Positions 1 to 6,218 of a DNA stretch of 31,426 bases are shown piece after piece. The DNA is taken from the IMG/VR virus record IMGVR_UViG_3300019487_000074, positions 1 to 31,426 of that record; one strand, 5' to 3'. Under the pieces are notes generated by a model. It made no database searches. It saw nothing but the letters and a program-made list of their open reading frames with translations, and was not told the origin of the DNA. The position numbers and the translations under genes were made by a program. The DNA comes from a virus. Numbering within the stretch: position 1 is the stretch's first letter; the number at the start of each line of letters is the position of its first letter.

Positions 1-215
1 CATGCTAGTAGCCACCCTAAGGGGGTGTCGTAGGTGTCTGATCCCAAACCAAACTCTCTTGCTGTAACGTATCTACCACCCGGACCCCTCTCCAGATACT
101 CCAGGCGTAGCGGGCGCACCCCTTGAGGTCGCTTCTTTACGAAACCACGATTTACGCCCCGCACCAAGCGATGCCCATTAATCAGGCGATGCTTCCCTGG
201 GAATCCCTGCTTCAC
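1..215 (-). CDS. Hypothetical protein, 3' end beyond the window
   Basis: Leftward reading frame open from a GTG start at 215 to the left edge, 71 codons visible. The start is chosen because a GGAGG ribosome site lies 8 bases upstream on the minus strand (around 224-228), inside the end of the preceding small gene. The visible part is basic and rich in Arg and Gly (it begins with M-K-Q-G-F-P-G-K-H-R) and has no motif I recognise. It is the last visible member of the leftward accessory array. Confidence 0.5.
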   Translation of the reverse strand, partial: MKQGFPGKHRLINGHRLVRGVNRGFVKKRPQGVRPLRLEYLERGPGGRYVTAREFGLGSDTYDTPLGWLLA

Positions 216-219
216 GTAT

Positions 220-324
220 CTATCCTCCGCTCCGCCGCTCCACTCGGCGAGCAAATTCGGAGCCACAGGTTCGGCACGGAGAAGAAGCGACGGCTAGACC
301 ACAGTTACTACATACAATAGTCAG
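220..324 (-). CDS. Tiny zinc-ribbon protein, start uncertain
   Basis: A 34-codon frame containing C-S-N-C followed nine residues later by C-R-T-C, the four-cysteine knuckle of a zinc ribbon, then an Arg-rich tail. Four spaced Cys pairs are unlikely by chance. It lies between two leftward genes with a few bases on either side. The start is not clear: there is no in-frame ATG, GTG or TTG, only CTG at 324 or ATT at 318, and no strong ribosome site. It could be translated by coupling to, or frameshifting from, the gene ending at 326. The function is unknown; such knuckles commonly bind nucleic acid or protein. Confidence 0.4.
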   Translation of the reverse strand: MTIVCSNCGLAVASSPCRTCGSEFARRVERRSGG

Positions 325-325
325 G

Positions 326-568
326 CTAGGCAGGACCCTGTCTGTTTCGGTTCTCTTCTTGAACAGACCCTTCAGACTCATAGGTACTCACTCCTTCCTT
401 GGCTAGCAGGGAGAGCAATGCTCTCCACCCATTCTTTCTGGCATGATCCCTCACGAATCCCTGGTCTAGTGTGTAGCCGTTGACATTAATCGTGTAAGCA
501 TAATCACTTACCTTGGCGGGGATACCATCCTCCGGTGGAGAAATGTTTAGCAACGTAACAGTTAGCAT
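326..568 (-). CDS. Small hypothetical protein (80 aa)
   Basis: ATG start preceded by a near-perfect ribosome site (AAGGAGGTGA) about four bases upstream, the strongest on this arm. The protein has a beta-rich N-terminus (M-L-T-V-T-L-L-N-I) and a charged C-terminus ending in E-E-N-R-N-R-Q. I recognise no family. It begins just downstream of the tRNA-Trp on the same strand, so tRNA processing would release an mRNA that starts close to this ribosome site. Confidence 0.65.
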   Translation of the reverse strand: MLTVTLLNISPPEDGIPAKVSDYAYTINVNGYTLDQGFVRDHARKNGWRALLSLLAKEGVSTYESEGSVQEENRNRQGPA

Positions 569-587
569 TGGTCACCTCCTTTTATTT

Positions 588-658
588 TGGCAGGGTACCC
601 AGGAATCGAACCTGGCTGGCTAGGCTTTGGAGGCCCGGCCGCGCCCAGCGCGTACCCC
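588..658 (-). tRNA. tRNA-Trp (anticodon CCA)
   Basis: On the minus strand the 5' GGGGTAC pairs with the 3' GTACCCT to give a seven-pair acceptor stem with one G-U. It is followed by discriminator G and an encoded CCA tail (588-590). The T arm CCAGG-TTCGATT-CCTGG is perfect. The anticodon loop CTCCAAA has CCA in the anticodon position, so it reads UGG (Trp), and G73 agrees with bacterial tRNA-Trp. The D arm is unusually short and the top anticodon-stem pair is a C-A mismatch, giving about 71 nt including CCA. The gene overlaps the 3' end of the zinc-finger CDS above it. Confidence 0.75.
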
Positions 659-823
659 TTTACGACCCTTAACCCCGAACATATCCCAGAGCTTGTACTG
701 CTCAGAGTGGTCCTCACAGGTTCGGACCGTAAACTGCTTTGTTATCAACCACTTAGCCGCTGATTTCCGACAACCTAATGGCCACTGGCATAGTTTGATT
801 CCGGGTAGATCTGCGGGTGGGAT
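620..823 (-). CDS. Zinc-finger protein with probable ATC start
   Basis: A 67-residue frame with C-Q-W-P-L-G-C and, about 22 residues later, C-E-D-H. This C-x5-C ... C-x2-H arrangement looks like a real metal-binding fold, and aromatic and basic residues lie between the ligands. No ATG, GTG or TTG is in frame before the first ligand. The best start is ATC at 823, which overlaps the stop codon of the upstream gene by one base (TAATC, the exact layout of a common TAATG coupling) and sits six bases after GAGGAG. The last 13 codons lie inside the tRNA-Trp gene, and its stop is in the tRNA anticodon stem. The function is unknown. Confidence 0.5.
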   Translation of the reverse strand: MPPADLPGIKLCQWPLGCRKSAAKWLITKQFTVRTCEDHSEQYKLWDMFGVKGRKGVRAGRGRASKA

Positions 824-1065
824 TAGTATCTCCTCTTCTTTTGCAGGTCTAAATCTAGAGAGATTAAGTAGTCCCGGAGTCTGGCTGCATTCTTCCGGTT
901 GTAGTTCCCTCCAGGGATATTCACCGTGGCGGTATCACCATCCATCTCCAGATATACCTTAGATTTTAAGGTGCTCCCCAGCCAAGACAAATCTATTGAG
1001 AGTCCTTCCTTGAGCTGAAGGGCTAGTTTGCTAACCTGCTCGAACTGAGTGAAACTATAGGCCAT
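823..1065 (-). CDS. Small hypothetical protein, LRDYL family
   Basis: An 80-aa protein that starts with ATG next to the stop codon of the upstream gene, with AGGGGGCA as ribosome site. Its C-terminal third has the pattern R-L-R-D-Y-L after a predicted beta region (K-V-Y-L-E-M-D-G-D-T-A-T-V-N-I). The genes at 2045-2356 and 2612-2863 carry the same arrangement (L-R-D-W-L-T), so it appears to be one of three diverged paralogs on this arm. The family is not recognised. The short beta-hairpin plus final helix suggests a small single-domain fold. Confidence 0.65.
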   Translation of the reverse strand: MAYSFTQFEQVSKLALQLKEGLSIDLSWLGSTLKSKVYLEMDGDTATVNIPGGNYNRKNAARLRDYLISLDLDLQKKRRY

Positions 1066-1066
1066 C

Positions 1067-1618
1067 TTAGTGCCCCCTCTCTACGACGTATTCCGTCTCG
1101 TCGTCCTTGTACACCTTGGCCAACCGAATCCATTTACTACAGATAGTATGCCCTTTGAAGAAGGCAATGGCTTCGCCTAGAGTAGGAAACACGGACCGGA
1201 CCCTATTTTGACTCAAGCGAAACAGATCGTATTGATCCTGGAAGACTAAGGTATGTTCTGTCCACTTCGGCCAAGGCCCTACCTTAGCTGGCGGTTCTGG
1301 TGGCTTAGGAATGCCACAGCCCCATCTTACCAGGTAGGCGTCCTTTATATAGCCCTTGTATTCCAGTACAGCCCAACGTAGGTCAATATACTGCCGTATA
1401 TCCTCCAGGAATGCCTCGGCGTCAACCAAAGCCCGGAACTCGCATCCTCCGTGTCGGAGCGCTTCCAGAGTAGGATCGCCAACAGTTCTTAGCCTCCTTT
1501 TTCTTTCCGTGTTATACTTCTGCTCTGGAATTAAGCCTCGGTATTTCTGTTGTCGTTTTGTATCCTCGGATAGTTGATGGTCCGAGGCTCCTACGCCCAG
1601 GTCTAGATATTCACTCAA
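1067..1618 (-). CDS. Hypothetical protein (183 aa)
   Basis: Starts with TTG at 1618, overlapping the stop of the preceding gene in a TTGA junction, so the two are translationally coupled. The N-terminal 50 residues are highly charged (K-R-Q-Q-K-Y-R and E-R-K-R-R-L-R-T). The middle contains E-A-F-L-E-D-I-R-Q-Y-I-D-L-R-W-A, probably helical, then a Pro-rich linker (P-K-P-P-E-P-P) and a C-terminal mixed region. No recognised domain, signal peptide or membrane segment. It is the longest gene in the first 3 kb. Confidence 0.65.
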   Translation of the reverse strand: MSEYLDLGVGASDHQLSEDTKRQQKYRGLIPEQKYNTERKRRLRTVGDPTLEALRHGGCEFRALVDAEAFLEDIRQYIDLRWAVLEYKGYIKDAYLVRWGCGIPKPPEPPAKVGPWPKWTEHTLVFQDQYDLFRLSQNRVRSVFPTLGEAIAFFKGHTICSKWIRLAKVYKDDETEYVVERGH

Positions 1619-1800
1619 GGCTTAGCTCCTAGGATCATGTAGTATCCGGAAAGCATGGGGAATCCACTCGGAGCACAGGAGCATCTGTGAGGCTCCGGCC
1701 GGGACCAATTCTCGTGGCCCGCAGTAGTAATGCACTGACAGTGAATCACCGAACCAGTAGCCTCGTCGCGGGACGACGTAGTCGCATTACAGATTGCCAT
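1615..1800 (-). CDS. Small cysteine-rich protein (61 aa)
   Basis: ATG at 1800 with GGGGGAG upstream; the stop overlaps the TTG start of the next gene. It has five Cys, with C-Q-C and C-S-C pairs and nearby His residues (T-A-G-H-E-N-W and E-P-H-R-C), consistent with a small zinc-binding protein. No family is recognised. Confidence 0.5.
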   Translation of the reverse strand: MAICNATTSSRDEATGSVIHCQCITTAGHENWSRPEPHRCSCAPSGFPMLSGYYMILGAKP

Positions 1801-1804
1801 GATC

Positions 1805-2023
1805 TTAGCTCCCCCAAGACCCGGAGGGTCGGAAACGGAAACTAGACCACACTTCTGTCTTGATAGACATAAAAGGAATCCACATCTGACCGAGAGCGCC
1901 GACCTGGCTAACTACTCCGAGGTCTGTGGTGCTTTCACAGGAACAAATGCTTACCCCTGGAGGTAATGACACGACTCCATCTTGATTCCGGAAGCACGCG
2001 GCAATCATCGGAAAGGAGTCCAT
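1805..2023 (-). CDS. Hypothetical protein (72 aa)
   Basis: ATG at 2023 with AAAAGGAGGA a few bases upstream, a strong translation signal. The protein is mildly hydrophobic with a C-S-C near the middle and has no clear membrane segment or known motif. It is spaced a few bases from the next leftward gene, as in an operon. Confidence 0.55.
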   Translation of the reverse strand: MDSFPMIAACFRNQDGVVSLPPGVSICSCESTTDLGVVSQVGALGQMWIPFMSIKTEVWSSFRFRPSGSWGS

Positions 2024-2044
2024 CGCTCCTCCTTTTAGAGGGGT

Positions 2045-2356
2045 TTAGAGATTATCTTTTGGCTGTCCCGGATGAATCTCTTTCCAGTCAAAAACCATGC
2101 TCCCCCTCTCCGGTTCCTCTTCTACCTTAACGGTTTCGGTCTCGTCAAAGTATTTGGTTAGCCAATCCCTAAGAGCCAGAGGTATTCCAGCCGCAGTAGG
2201 ATAGACAGCGGTATAGCTTCTTCCTTCCTCGGAAGAAAGCATTGTTAACTCTAGATCACCAGTACGAGTGACTCGGAAGGTGTGAAGCTTGGTTAGGTTA
2301 AAGTCGGTCGGTTTACTCTTGTTGGCTTTGGCCCACTGCTGCGCTAGACTTGCCAT
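2045..2356 (-). CDS. Small hypothetical protein, LRDWL family (103 aa)
   Basis: ATG at 2356. The C-terminal half contains T-R-T-G-D-L-E-L-T-M-L followed by P-L-A-L-R-D-W-L-T-K-Y-F. This is the same beta-rich segment and L-R-D-W-L helix as the genes at 823-1065 and 2612-2863, pointing to paralogs. The ribosome site is weak (AGAGAG). A degenerate copy of the arm's repeated upstream element lies about 20 bases before the start. Confidence 0.65.
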   Translation of the reverse strand: MASLAQQWAKANKSKPTDFNLTKLHTFRVTRTGDLELTMLSSEEGRSYTAVYPTAAGIPLALRDWLTKYFDETETVKVEEEPERGSMVFDWKEIHPGQPKDNL

Positions 2357-2374
2357 TTATCTCTCTTTCAATAG

Positions 2375-2399
2375 CTGCATACGTTACCACGGTTTATGG
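2375..2399 (-). promoter_or_regulatory. Degenerate copy of the leftward upstream element
   Basis: Plus-strand CTGCATACGTTACCACGGT matches, with four differences, the flank of the 2596 palindrome (CTGTATACGTCACCGCGGT). Like that copy it sits about 20 bases upstream of a leftward start codon (2356). Probably an operator or promoter part; the role is inferred. Confidence 0.4.
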
Positions 2400-2576
2400 T
2401 CGCTTCCTCGCACGGAGTCGAGCGAGGACATCATCCACGAACCAGCCTACCAACATAGCCGCCACCGCTATACCAGCGCAGGCGCCGATAACGGGCCAAC
2501 CGTCAGCAAGCACTCCGCGACGCAGAAGTACCGTGCATGCGCCGATCACTACTAGAGACGCAGCCAGCATCCCCAC
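2394..2576 (-). CDS. Small membrane protein with two transmembrane helices
   Basis: A 60-aa protein starting at GTG 2576 (ATG two codons later is possible), with AGGAAGGGGAG about six bases upstream. Two hydrophobic stretches, roughly residues 3-17 and 27-46 (the second includes G-I-A-V-A-A-M-L-V-G-W-F-V), flank a short R-R-G-V-L-A-D-G-W-P loop. The end is basic (A-R-L-R-A-R-K-R-P), so both ends are probably cytoplasmic. It could be a holin-like or superinfection-exclusion protein, but nothing in the sequence decides this and no lysin is adjacent. Confidence 0.6.
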   Translation of the reverse strand: MGMLAASLVVIGACTVLLRRGVLADGWPVIGACAGIAVAAMLVGWFVDDVLARLRARKRP

Positions 2577-2595
2577 AAGTAACTCCCCTTCCTGT

Positions 2596-2609
2596 TATAC
2601 AGCTGTATA
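2596..2609 (-). promoter_or_regulatory. Perfect palindrome TATACAGCTGTATA
   Basis: Self-complementary 14-mer about 20 bases upstream of the GTG start at 2576. On the minus strand its downstream half reads GTATAA, which could act as a -10 box. It is one of a family of similar sites on this arm (2375, 3172, 4961, 5733). Confidence 0.5.
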
Positions 2610-2611
2610 CG

Positions 2612-2863
2612 TCACCGCGGTGTTGATAGTCTTTGAAGTTCTGCCCTCGCTGCCCCGGCTGATGGTGTTGAACAGACGTCCCTCTCAAAGGTCTCAGTGA
2701 GCCAGTCGCGAAGCCGTATCGCTTCGCGTGCATTTACGATTATATCGCGACTGATAACCAGTCGGCCGTCGTCGGATACGTTAAAAAGATGTAATCCACC
2801 GATGAGGATCTCTGGCCGGCTTAGCCATGACAGGTCCCGTGACCACTTCTCTGCTCGATTCAT
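2612..2863 (-). CDS. Small hypothetical protein, LRDWL family (83 aa)
   Basis: ATG at 2863 with no clear ribosome site. Residues 25-60 hold a beta segment (G-R-L-V-I-S-R-D-I-I-V) and E-A-I-R-L-R-D-W-L-T-E-T-F, the same core as the genes at 823 and 2045. The C-terminal 20 residues are Ala/Arg-rich and look disordered. Three such paralogs on one arm suggest a locally expanded family of unknown function. Confidence 0.6.
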   Translation of the reverse strand: MNRAEKWSRDLSWLSRPEILIGGLHLFNVSDDGRLVISRDIIVNAREAIRLRDWLTETFERDVCSTPSAGAARAELQRLSTPR

Positions 2864-2904
2864 GCTAAAAACGTTTTACAACATTGACTTGGATTTCGTT
2901 GCTA

Positions 2905-3144
2905 TTACTCATAGGCAGTCTCCTCTATCATTGGAATTCCCTTGGGTCGGTTATCGGCATACCAGCGGTAGCGTAGCAACCACCACAGCTGACCACAGCA
3001 GGTATGGGACTGAAGAATGTCCTGGTCTGAGTCCTCCCGCTTCGGGGGATTATGGGACCAAACTCGCCCACACTTACCACACTCATGGCTATGTATACCG
3101 CGAATGGTTTCTTTGGGGTTGCCAGGGTTAGTCTGAATTCTCAC
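2905..3144 (-). CDS. Zinc-ribbon protein (79 aa)
   Basis: GTG start at 3144 with GAGGTG five bases upstream, placed 28 bases after a perfect copy of the repeated palindrome. Ligands are H-E-C-G-K-C-G and, about 25 residues later, S-H-T-C-C-G, a plausible four-Cys zinc ribbon. The W-W-L-L-R-Y-R-W-Y stretch that follows is strongly aromatic. No named family is recognised; small zinc ribbons in phages often bind host enzymes or nucleic acid. Confidence 0.6.
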   Translation of the reverse strand: MRIQTNPGNPKETIRGIHSHECGKCGRVWSHNPPKREDSDQDILQSHTCCGQLWWLLRYRWYADNRPKGIPMIEETAYE

Positions 3145-3171
3145 CGCGGCACCTCGCAGACTCCTCAGGGT

Positions 3172-3185
3172 TATACGGCCGTATA
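3172..3185 (-). promoter_or_regulatory. Perfect palindrome TATACGGCCGTATA
   Basis: Self-complementary 14-mer 28 bases upstream of the GTG start at 3144. The minus-strand downstream half reads GTATAACCC, again -10-like. Member of the leftward upstream-element family. Confidence 0.5.
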
Positions 3186-3205
3186 CCTGATCCGGAGAAA
3201 CAGGA

Positions 3206-3235
3206 CTACCCCGGGACCTTTCGGTCCCAGGGTAG
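3206..3235. repeat. Long perfect stem-loop in a leftward intergenic gap
   Basis: CTACCC and GGGACC arms pair with GGTCCC and GGGTAG around a TTTC loop, 12 pairs interrupted only by single opposed bases. It lies in the 230-bp gap between the leftward genes ending at 3375 and starting at 3144. Two other stems lie nearby: GTGAGCT paired with AGCTCAC, and GAAGCG paired with CGCTTC. It may be an RNA-processing site or a weak terminator; no clear T-run follows on the minus strand. Confidence 0.45.
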
Positions 3236-3374
3236 CTTACTGCCCCAAACAGAGAGAAACAAAGCGGGCGTTAATGTTTAGCGAAGCGATTCCGCTTCGC
3301 CTTTGTGAGCTACGCCCCAGCTCACTTCAGAAGCCTCTCCGAGAATCCTCAGGGTCGCCAGGAAAAAGGTTAGG

Positions 3375-3848
3375 TTAGATAGCGAAGTGTTCTTTGATAC
3401 CGAAGTCCCGTCGGAACTGGATCATGTCATTTCCCAGTTTGGCGCTGTTCATTTGGAGTTTGGCGAGGCGGTCTTCGGTCCGGATGATCTTGCGCTCTAG
3501 AGCCTCTCTGGCCCTCAGCAATTCGGAGTAGCGGTCAAGATCGTGTTCGGACATCTGCGCTTGGGCGGTCACAGGTTCCGGCTTCAGCTTCGGCTTCGGA
3601 TTCAGCCAGAGCGAAGCCTCATCGGCGATTTGCTTCGCTTCGAGCAGGGTCAGCCCGAGACGGCCCCGAATCGACTTGATAGCGTAAATCTTGAAGTCAT
3701 TTCGGATGTCAGCCATTTCGGTCGGAGTCAGGGTAACCGTGAGGCGCACGGTCTCACCACCCGGACTCTGGACGGAACCGTTGACGATGAGACCCTCCAC
3801 CATAACCCCGGTGGGTCGGGTTTCGAGGATTCCGGTAGAATTGTCCAT
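3375..3848 (-). CDS. Protein with ribosomal L7/L12-like domain and coiled coil
   Basis: A 157-aa protein. Roughly residues 52-75 contain K-I-Y-A-I-K-S-I-R-G-R-L-G-L-T-L-L-E-A-K, which closely follows the helix-turn signature of the ribosomal protein L7/L12 C-terminal domain (IK-x-IR-x-x-x-G-L-x-L-x-EAK). The N-terminal 45 residues are beta-rich, a Pro/Lys linker follows, and residues about 105-150 (R-A-R-E-A-L-E-R-K-I-I-R) form a probable coiled coil. In L7/L12 this fold recruits translation GTPases. Here it may be a stand-alone module; a role in translation takeover is only speculation. Confidence 0.6.
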   Translation of the reverse strand: MDNSTGILETRPTGVMVEGLIVNGSVQSPGGETVRLTVTLTPTEMADIRNDFKIYAIKSIRGRLGLTLLEAKQIADEASLWLNPKPKLKPEPVTAQAQMSEHDLDRYSELLRAREALERKIIRTEDRLAKLQMNSAKLGNDMIQFRRDFGIKEHFAI

Positions 3849-3943
3849 GCTACGGGCTCGCTTTCTTCGGCGACCCGGGGATTCGTCGGGGAGTCAGGGG
3901 AATTTTTGCGAGCCGGGGAGGATTCGATTTAAGGGTTTGTGGG

Positions 3944-4879
3944 TTAGGCGACCTTTGGGACGGGACCCGGTTCCGCCGTCTTTTCCGCCTTGACGACGAC
4001 GCACGGCTCCCCTAAAGACTTGATAATGCTGGCGTGCTGATTCGGATCGAACTTGCCGGAGAACTTGACGGCAATGGCGCAGATCGCGGCGACAGCGTTC
4101 TCCACGGAAGCTGTAGCCTTGACTTGTTCAAAGACTTCCTTGCCGTCCTTTTCGGTGACAACCTTAGCTGAAAATCCGTCGGCGGCAGTCCTGAAAGCTT
4201 CCTCGGTGGTGCGACCCGCCGTGGTGGGTCGGCCCCCTTTCTTTTCGGCCTTGACGGCGCGAACCGCGTCGGCGAAAGATTCGTACACCTTCGAGAAAGA
4301 GACGCCAGAGGTTCGGAGAGCGTCCGACGCGGAATTGTAGACCTTGTTATTGATTGTGACTCCGCGCAGAACAGCCTCTTTCTCTTCGGTCTCAGTGATA
4401 AGACTGTGCAGGGACCAGCGGGCCAGCGCGATGAAACGGCTCACGGATCCGGCGGTAGGTTCCTTGTCGGTCCGCTTGTCCAGAACGCCGCGCTCCTGCA
4501 GCATTCTCGCGATGTCCTGATTCTTGATTCGATACTTGTCAACAACCCAGTTGTTCGCTTCGAGGATTCCCGCGATGATGTCGACAACTCCAGCGTACTG
4601 CCCCGCGAGCTTGACGATACTGTTACCGAGAGCACTCGCGGCCTTTTCGAGCTTGCCGACCAGGACCTTGAGCCGACCCAGAGCGGTTTCCTCTGCCTGA
4701 GAGGCGTCTCCCATCTTCTGATTCATGCCGGAGACCTTAGGGCCCTTGTCGCGAGCTTGGCTGGTCGAATCCTCGCCCTGTTCGGGTTCGGTGGCATCTT
4801 GCTTCGGTCCGATGGAAACCATCGCGTCCAGCTTTACTTCGGGCTTGACGCTGGTTTCTTTGACTTGAATCTTAGCCAT
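3944..4879 (-). CDS. Hypothetical protein (311 aa)
   Basis: The largest leftward gene. The first 70 residues are charged and low-complexity, probably disordered. Residues about 75-125 form a long hydrophobic/helical region (I-V-K-L-A-G-Q-Y-A-G-V-V-D-I-I-A-G). A helix-turn-helix-like stretch follows (N-Q-D-I-A-R-M-L-Q-E-R-G-V-L), and a basic segment (V-K-A-E-K-K-G-G-R-P-T-T) lies about two-thirds along. It may be an abundant DNA-associated early protein, but no family is recognised. The ATG at 4879 lacks a good ribosome site. A TATAC-N4-GTATA element sits 82 bases upstream. Confidence 0.65.
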   Translation of the reverse strand: MAKIQVKETSVKPEVKLDAMVSIGPKQDATEPEQGEDSTSQARDKGPKVSGMNQKMGDASQAEETALGRLKVLVGKLEKAASALGNSIVKLAGQYAGVVDIIAGILEANNWVVDKYRIKNQDIARMLQERGVLDKRTDKEPTAGSVSRFIALARWSLHSLITETEEKEAVLRGVTINNKVYNSASDALRTSGVSFSKVYESFADAVRAVKAEKKGGRPTTAGRTTEEAFRTAADGFSAKVVTEKDGKEVFEQVKATASVENAVAAICAIAVKFSGKFDPNQHASIIKSLGEPCVVVKAEKTAEPGPVPKVA

Positions 4880-4960
4880 GAGGATTAACTTGACTTTCTA
4901 TCGAATCGACCCAGGCTCGTAGGGAGTTTAAACCGGACGAATCTTCGAGTTATGAGACCC

Positions 4961-4974
4961 TATACGGCGGTATA
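4961..4974 (-). promoter_or_regulatory. TATACGGCGGTATA upstream element
   Basis: Copy of the repeated palindrome (outer TATAC/GTATA arms perfect, centre not) in the gap between the leftward genes ending at 4980 and starting at 4879. Probably a control site for the latter. Confidence 0.45.
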
Positions 4975-4979
4975 CCTAG

Positions 4980-5300
4980 TTACTTGACTTTTAAGCCTAG
5001 AACAGCGAGTGCGATGTCGTCCCATTCACGCGGTAGCTTTGCTTCCGCGTCTAGAGCGTACCGGACCGAATCTGGATTCTCCGACTCGCAGTAGTACACT
5101 ACCTCGTAGTAGCTGCCGAAGTCATGTGGATTCGACTTGATCGAGAAGTAGGTTTCTCCCGGTTCCGGTCCGAGGGTTCTCCGGAGTTGCTCGATCAGGG
5201 CCCGGCATTCCCGCTTAGCCCGAACCGCGTAACCCTCGGAACCCACTTGAGCGCAGTCCTCATCCGACGGAGCACATCCGATACCGATGCAAAGTTTCAT
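4980..5300 (-). CDS. Hypothetical protein (106 aa)
   Basis: ATG at 5300 with AGGAAGTGA upstream. It has a compact mixed composition with several Cys in the N-terminal third (C-I-G-I-G-C and D-E-D-C-A-Q), then helix-like R-E-C-R-A-L-I-E-Q-L-R-R-T-L and a beta stretch Y-Y-E-V-V-Y-Y-C-E. It looks like a real folded small protein but matches nothing I recognise. It is the first gene of the leftward array after the control region. Confidence 0.6.
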   Translation of the reverse strand: MKLCIGIGCAPSDEDCAQVGSEGYAVRAKRECRALIEQLRRTLGPEPGETYFSIKSNPHDFGSYYEVVYYCESENPDSVRYALDAEAKLPREWDDIALAVLGLKVK

Positions 5301-5391
5301 GGTCTGTTTAGTCTCACTTCCTGACTCATCCGGTCTAGACTCCCGACGAACCCTAGCTGCGGATTGTTCCGAGATTAGACCAGAGGAACCG

Positions 5392-5643
5392 AACCGGCCT
5401 ATAAGGCCGTAAGGAATCTTTCTAGGATTCCTCTCTGACCCGAAACAATCCCCACCCGTCCCTGGGCTAGCCTAGACCGCCGGGCCCCTAACCCAACCGG
5501 CCTATAAGGCCGTAAGGAATCTTTCTAAGATTCCTCTCTTGGGAGGGTTAGGGTACCCGGAGCCTCCGACCTATAACGAATTACCGGACGGTTTACACGG
5601 GAGCCAGAGCCTAACCTGGTTACCCTACCGGCCTATAAGGCCG
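5392..5643. repeat. 45-bp direct repeats of paired hairpins
   Basis: Two 45-bp copies (5392-5436 and 5495-5539) differ at one base, and a 17-base partial third copy lies at 5627-5643. Each full copy is two adjacent stem-loops: GGCC-TATAA-GGCC, then AGGAATC paired with GATTCCT. The single difference (G to A) lengthens the second stem in copy two. The AGGAATC/GATTCCT arms are the same as in the double-hairpin elements at 7248, 7703 and 18450. Confidence 0.7.
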
Positions 5644-5732
5644 CCCGTCCTATGTCCCGCCAGCTTACCGCTGGCCCTTTCCGATCCGCTACTAACATAC
5701 CCTCTCGAAGCTCCAAAAAAAACACCCTGGAT

Positions 5733-5746
5733 TATACCACGGTATA
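5733..5746 (-). promoter_or_regulatory. TATACCACGGTATA upstream element
   Basis: Inverted repeat with TATACC/GGTATA arms. On the minus strand it runs into GGTATAATCC, which contains a perfect TATAAT hexamer, so it may be both operator and promoter for leftward transcription toward 5300. No good -35 hexamer is visible. Confidence 0.45.
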
Positions 5747-6146
5747 CTCTAAAGCTGAGAGGGTACGCCTATAACATACCCGCCAAACTCTCAATAAAAA
5801 ACACTAAACAAATGTTTGGTGGTTCGGGAGCCTACGGCTCCCTCTACCCAGTCCCGGGCCCCCCGGGCCCCCCCAGGTTCTGGGCACTAGTTTCTAGGCA
5901 CCCCCCTCTTAAAATCTTCTGCCGTCCCCGTCCCGTAAGTATGCGGAAAATAAGACCTTTCTTGAGGCCGAAGTCCCGGAGCGAAGCCACTCCCGTATTT
6001 TTTCCATTTTCCATTTCCCCAGGAGACCCCTTTCAATTTAATCAATAAAATCAAGCACTTACCTTGCTATCTGACAGTAATTCTGTTTTAATTTGGGGAG
6101 TAATTATGTCTTAATTTTAAACCCGTTTTAGTTTCGTTAAAGTTAT

Positions 6147-6196
6147 TAAACTAAAAAGGCCCCTTTAGCTTCGCTGTTTGAAGCGTTCGGGGGCCT
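6147..6196 (-). terminator. Intrinsic terminator for leftward transcription
   Basis: Read leftward, AGGCCCC pairs with GGGGCCT (arms at 6157-6163 and 6190-6196), with an inner GCTTC/GAAGC stem, and is followed at once by TTTTTAGTTTA. It lies about 450 bp downstream of the leftward promoter at 6644-6672 and faces it. There is no comparable T-run on the plus strand. Confidence 0.7.
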
Positions 6197-6218
6197 AGTC
6201 TTTCTTTCCAGGAGTCTT

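Larger units (their letters stand above)
5301..6146. other. Control region without convincing genes
   Basis: I find no reliable coding sequence on either strand. A long plus-strand frame (5539-6048) is Pro-rich, lacks family resemblance and runs through the repeats. The stretch holds a 45-bp direct repeat, a palindromic upstream element (5733), a 21-codon leftward frame at about 5699 preceded by GAGAGGGT, and AT-rich sequence at 6000-6150 with the first copy of an iterated motif. Leftward transcripts from 5733 would have a leader of over 400 nt before the ATG at 5300. Confidence 0.5.

Noticed and set aside
588-658. Phage attachment site in the tRNA-Trp gene
   Set aside because: No integrase gene, duplicated tRNA end or other lysogeny gene is visible in the window.
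2289-3378. Plus-strand frames on the leftward arm (for example 2350-2700 and 2697-3131)
   Set aside because: The minus-strand genes have ribosome sites, couplings and zinc or membrane patterns; the plus-strand frames have none.
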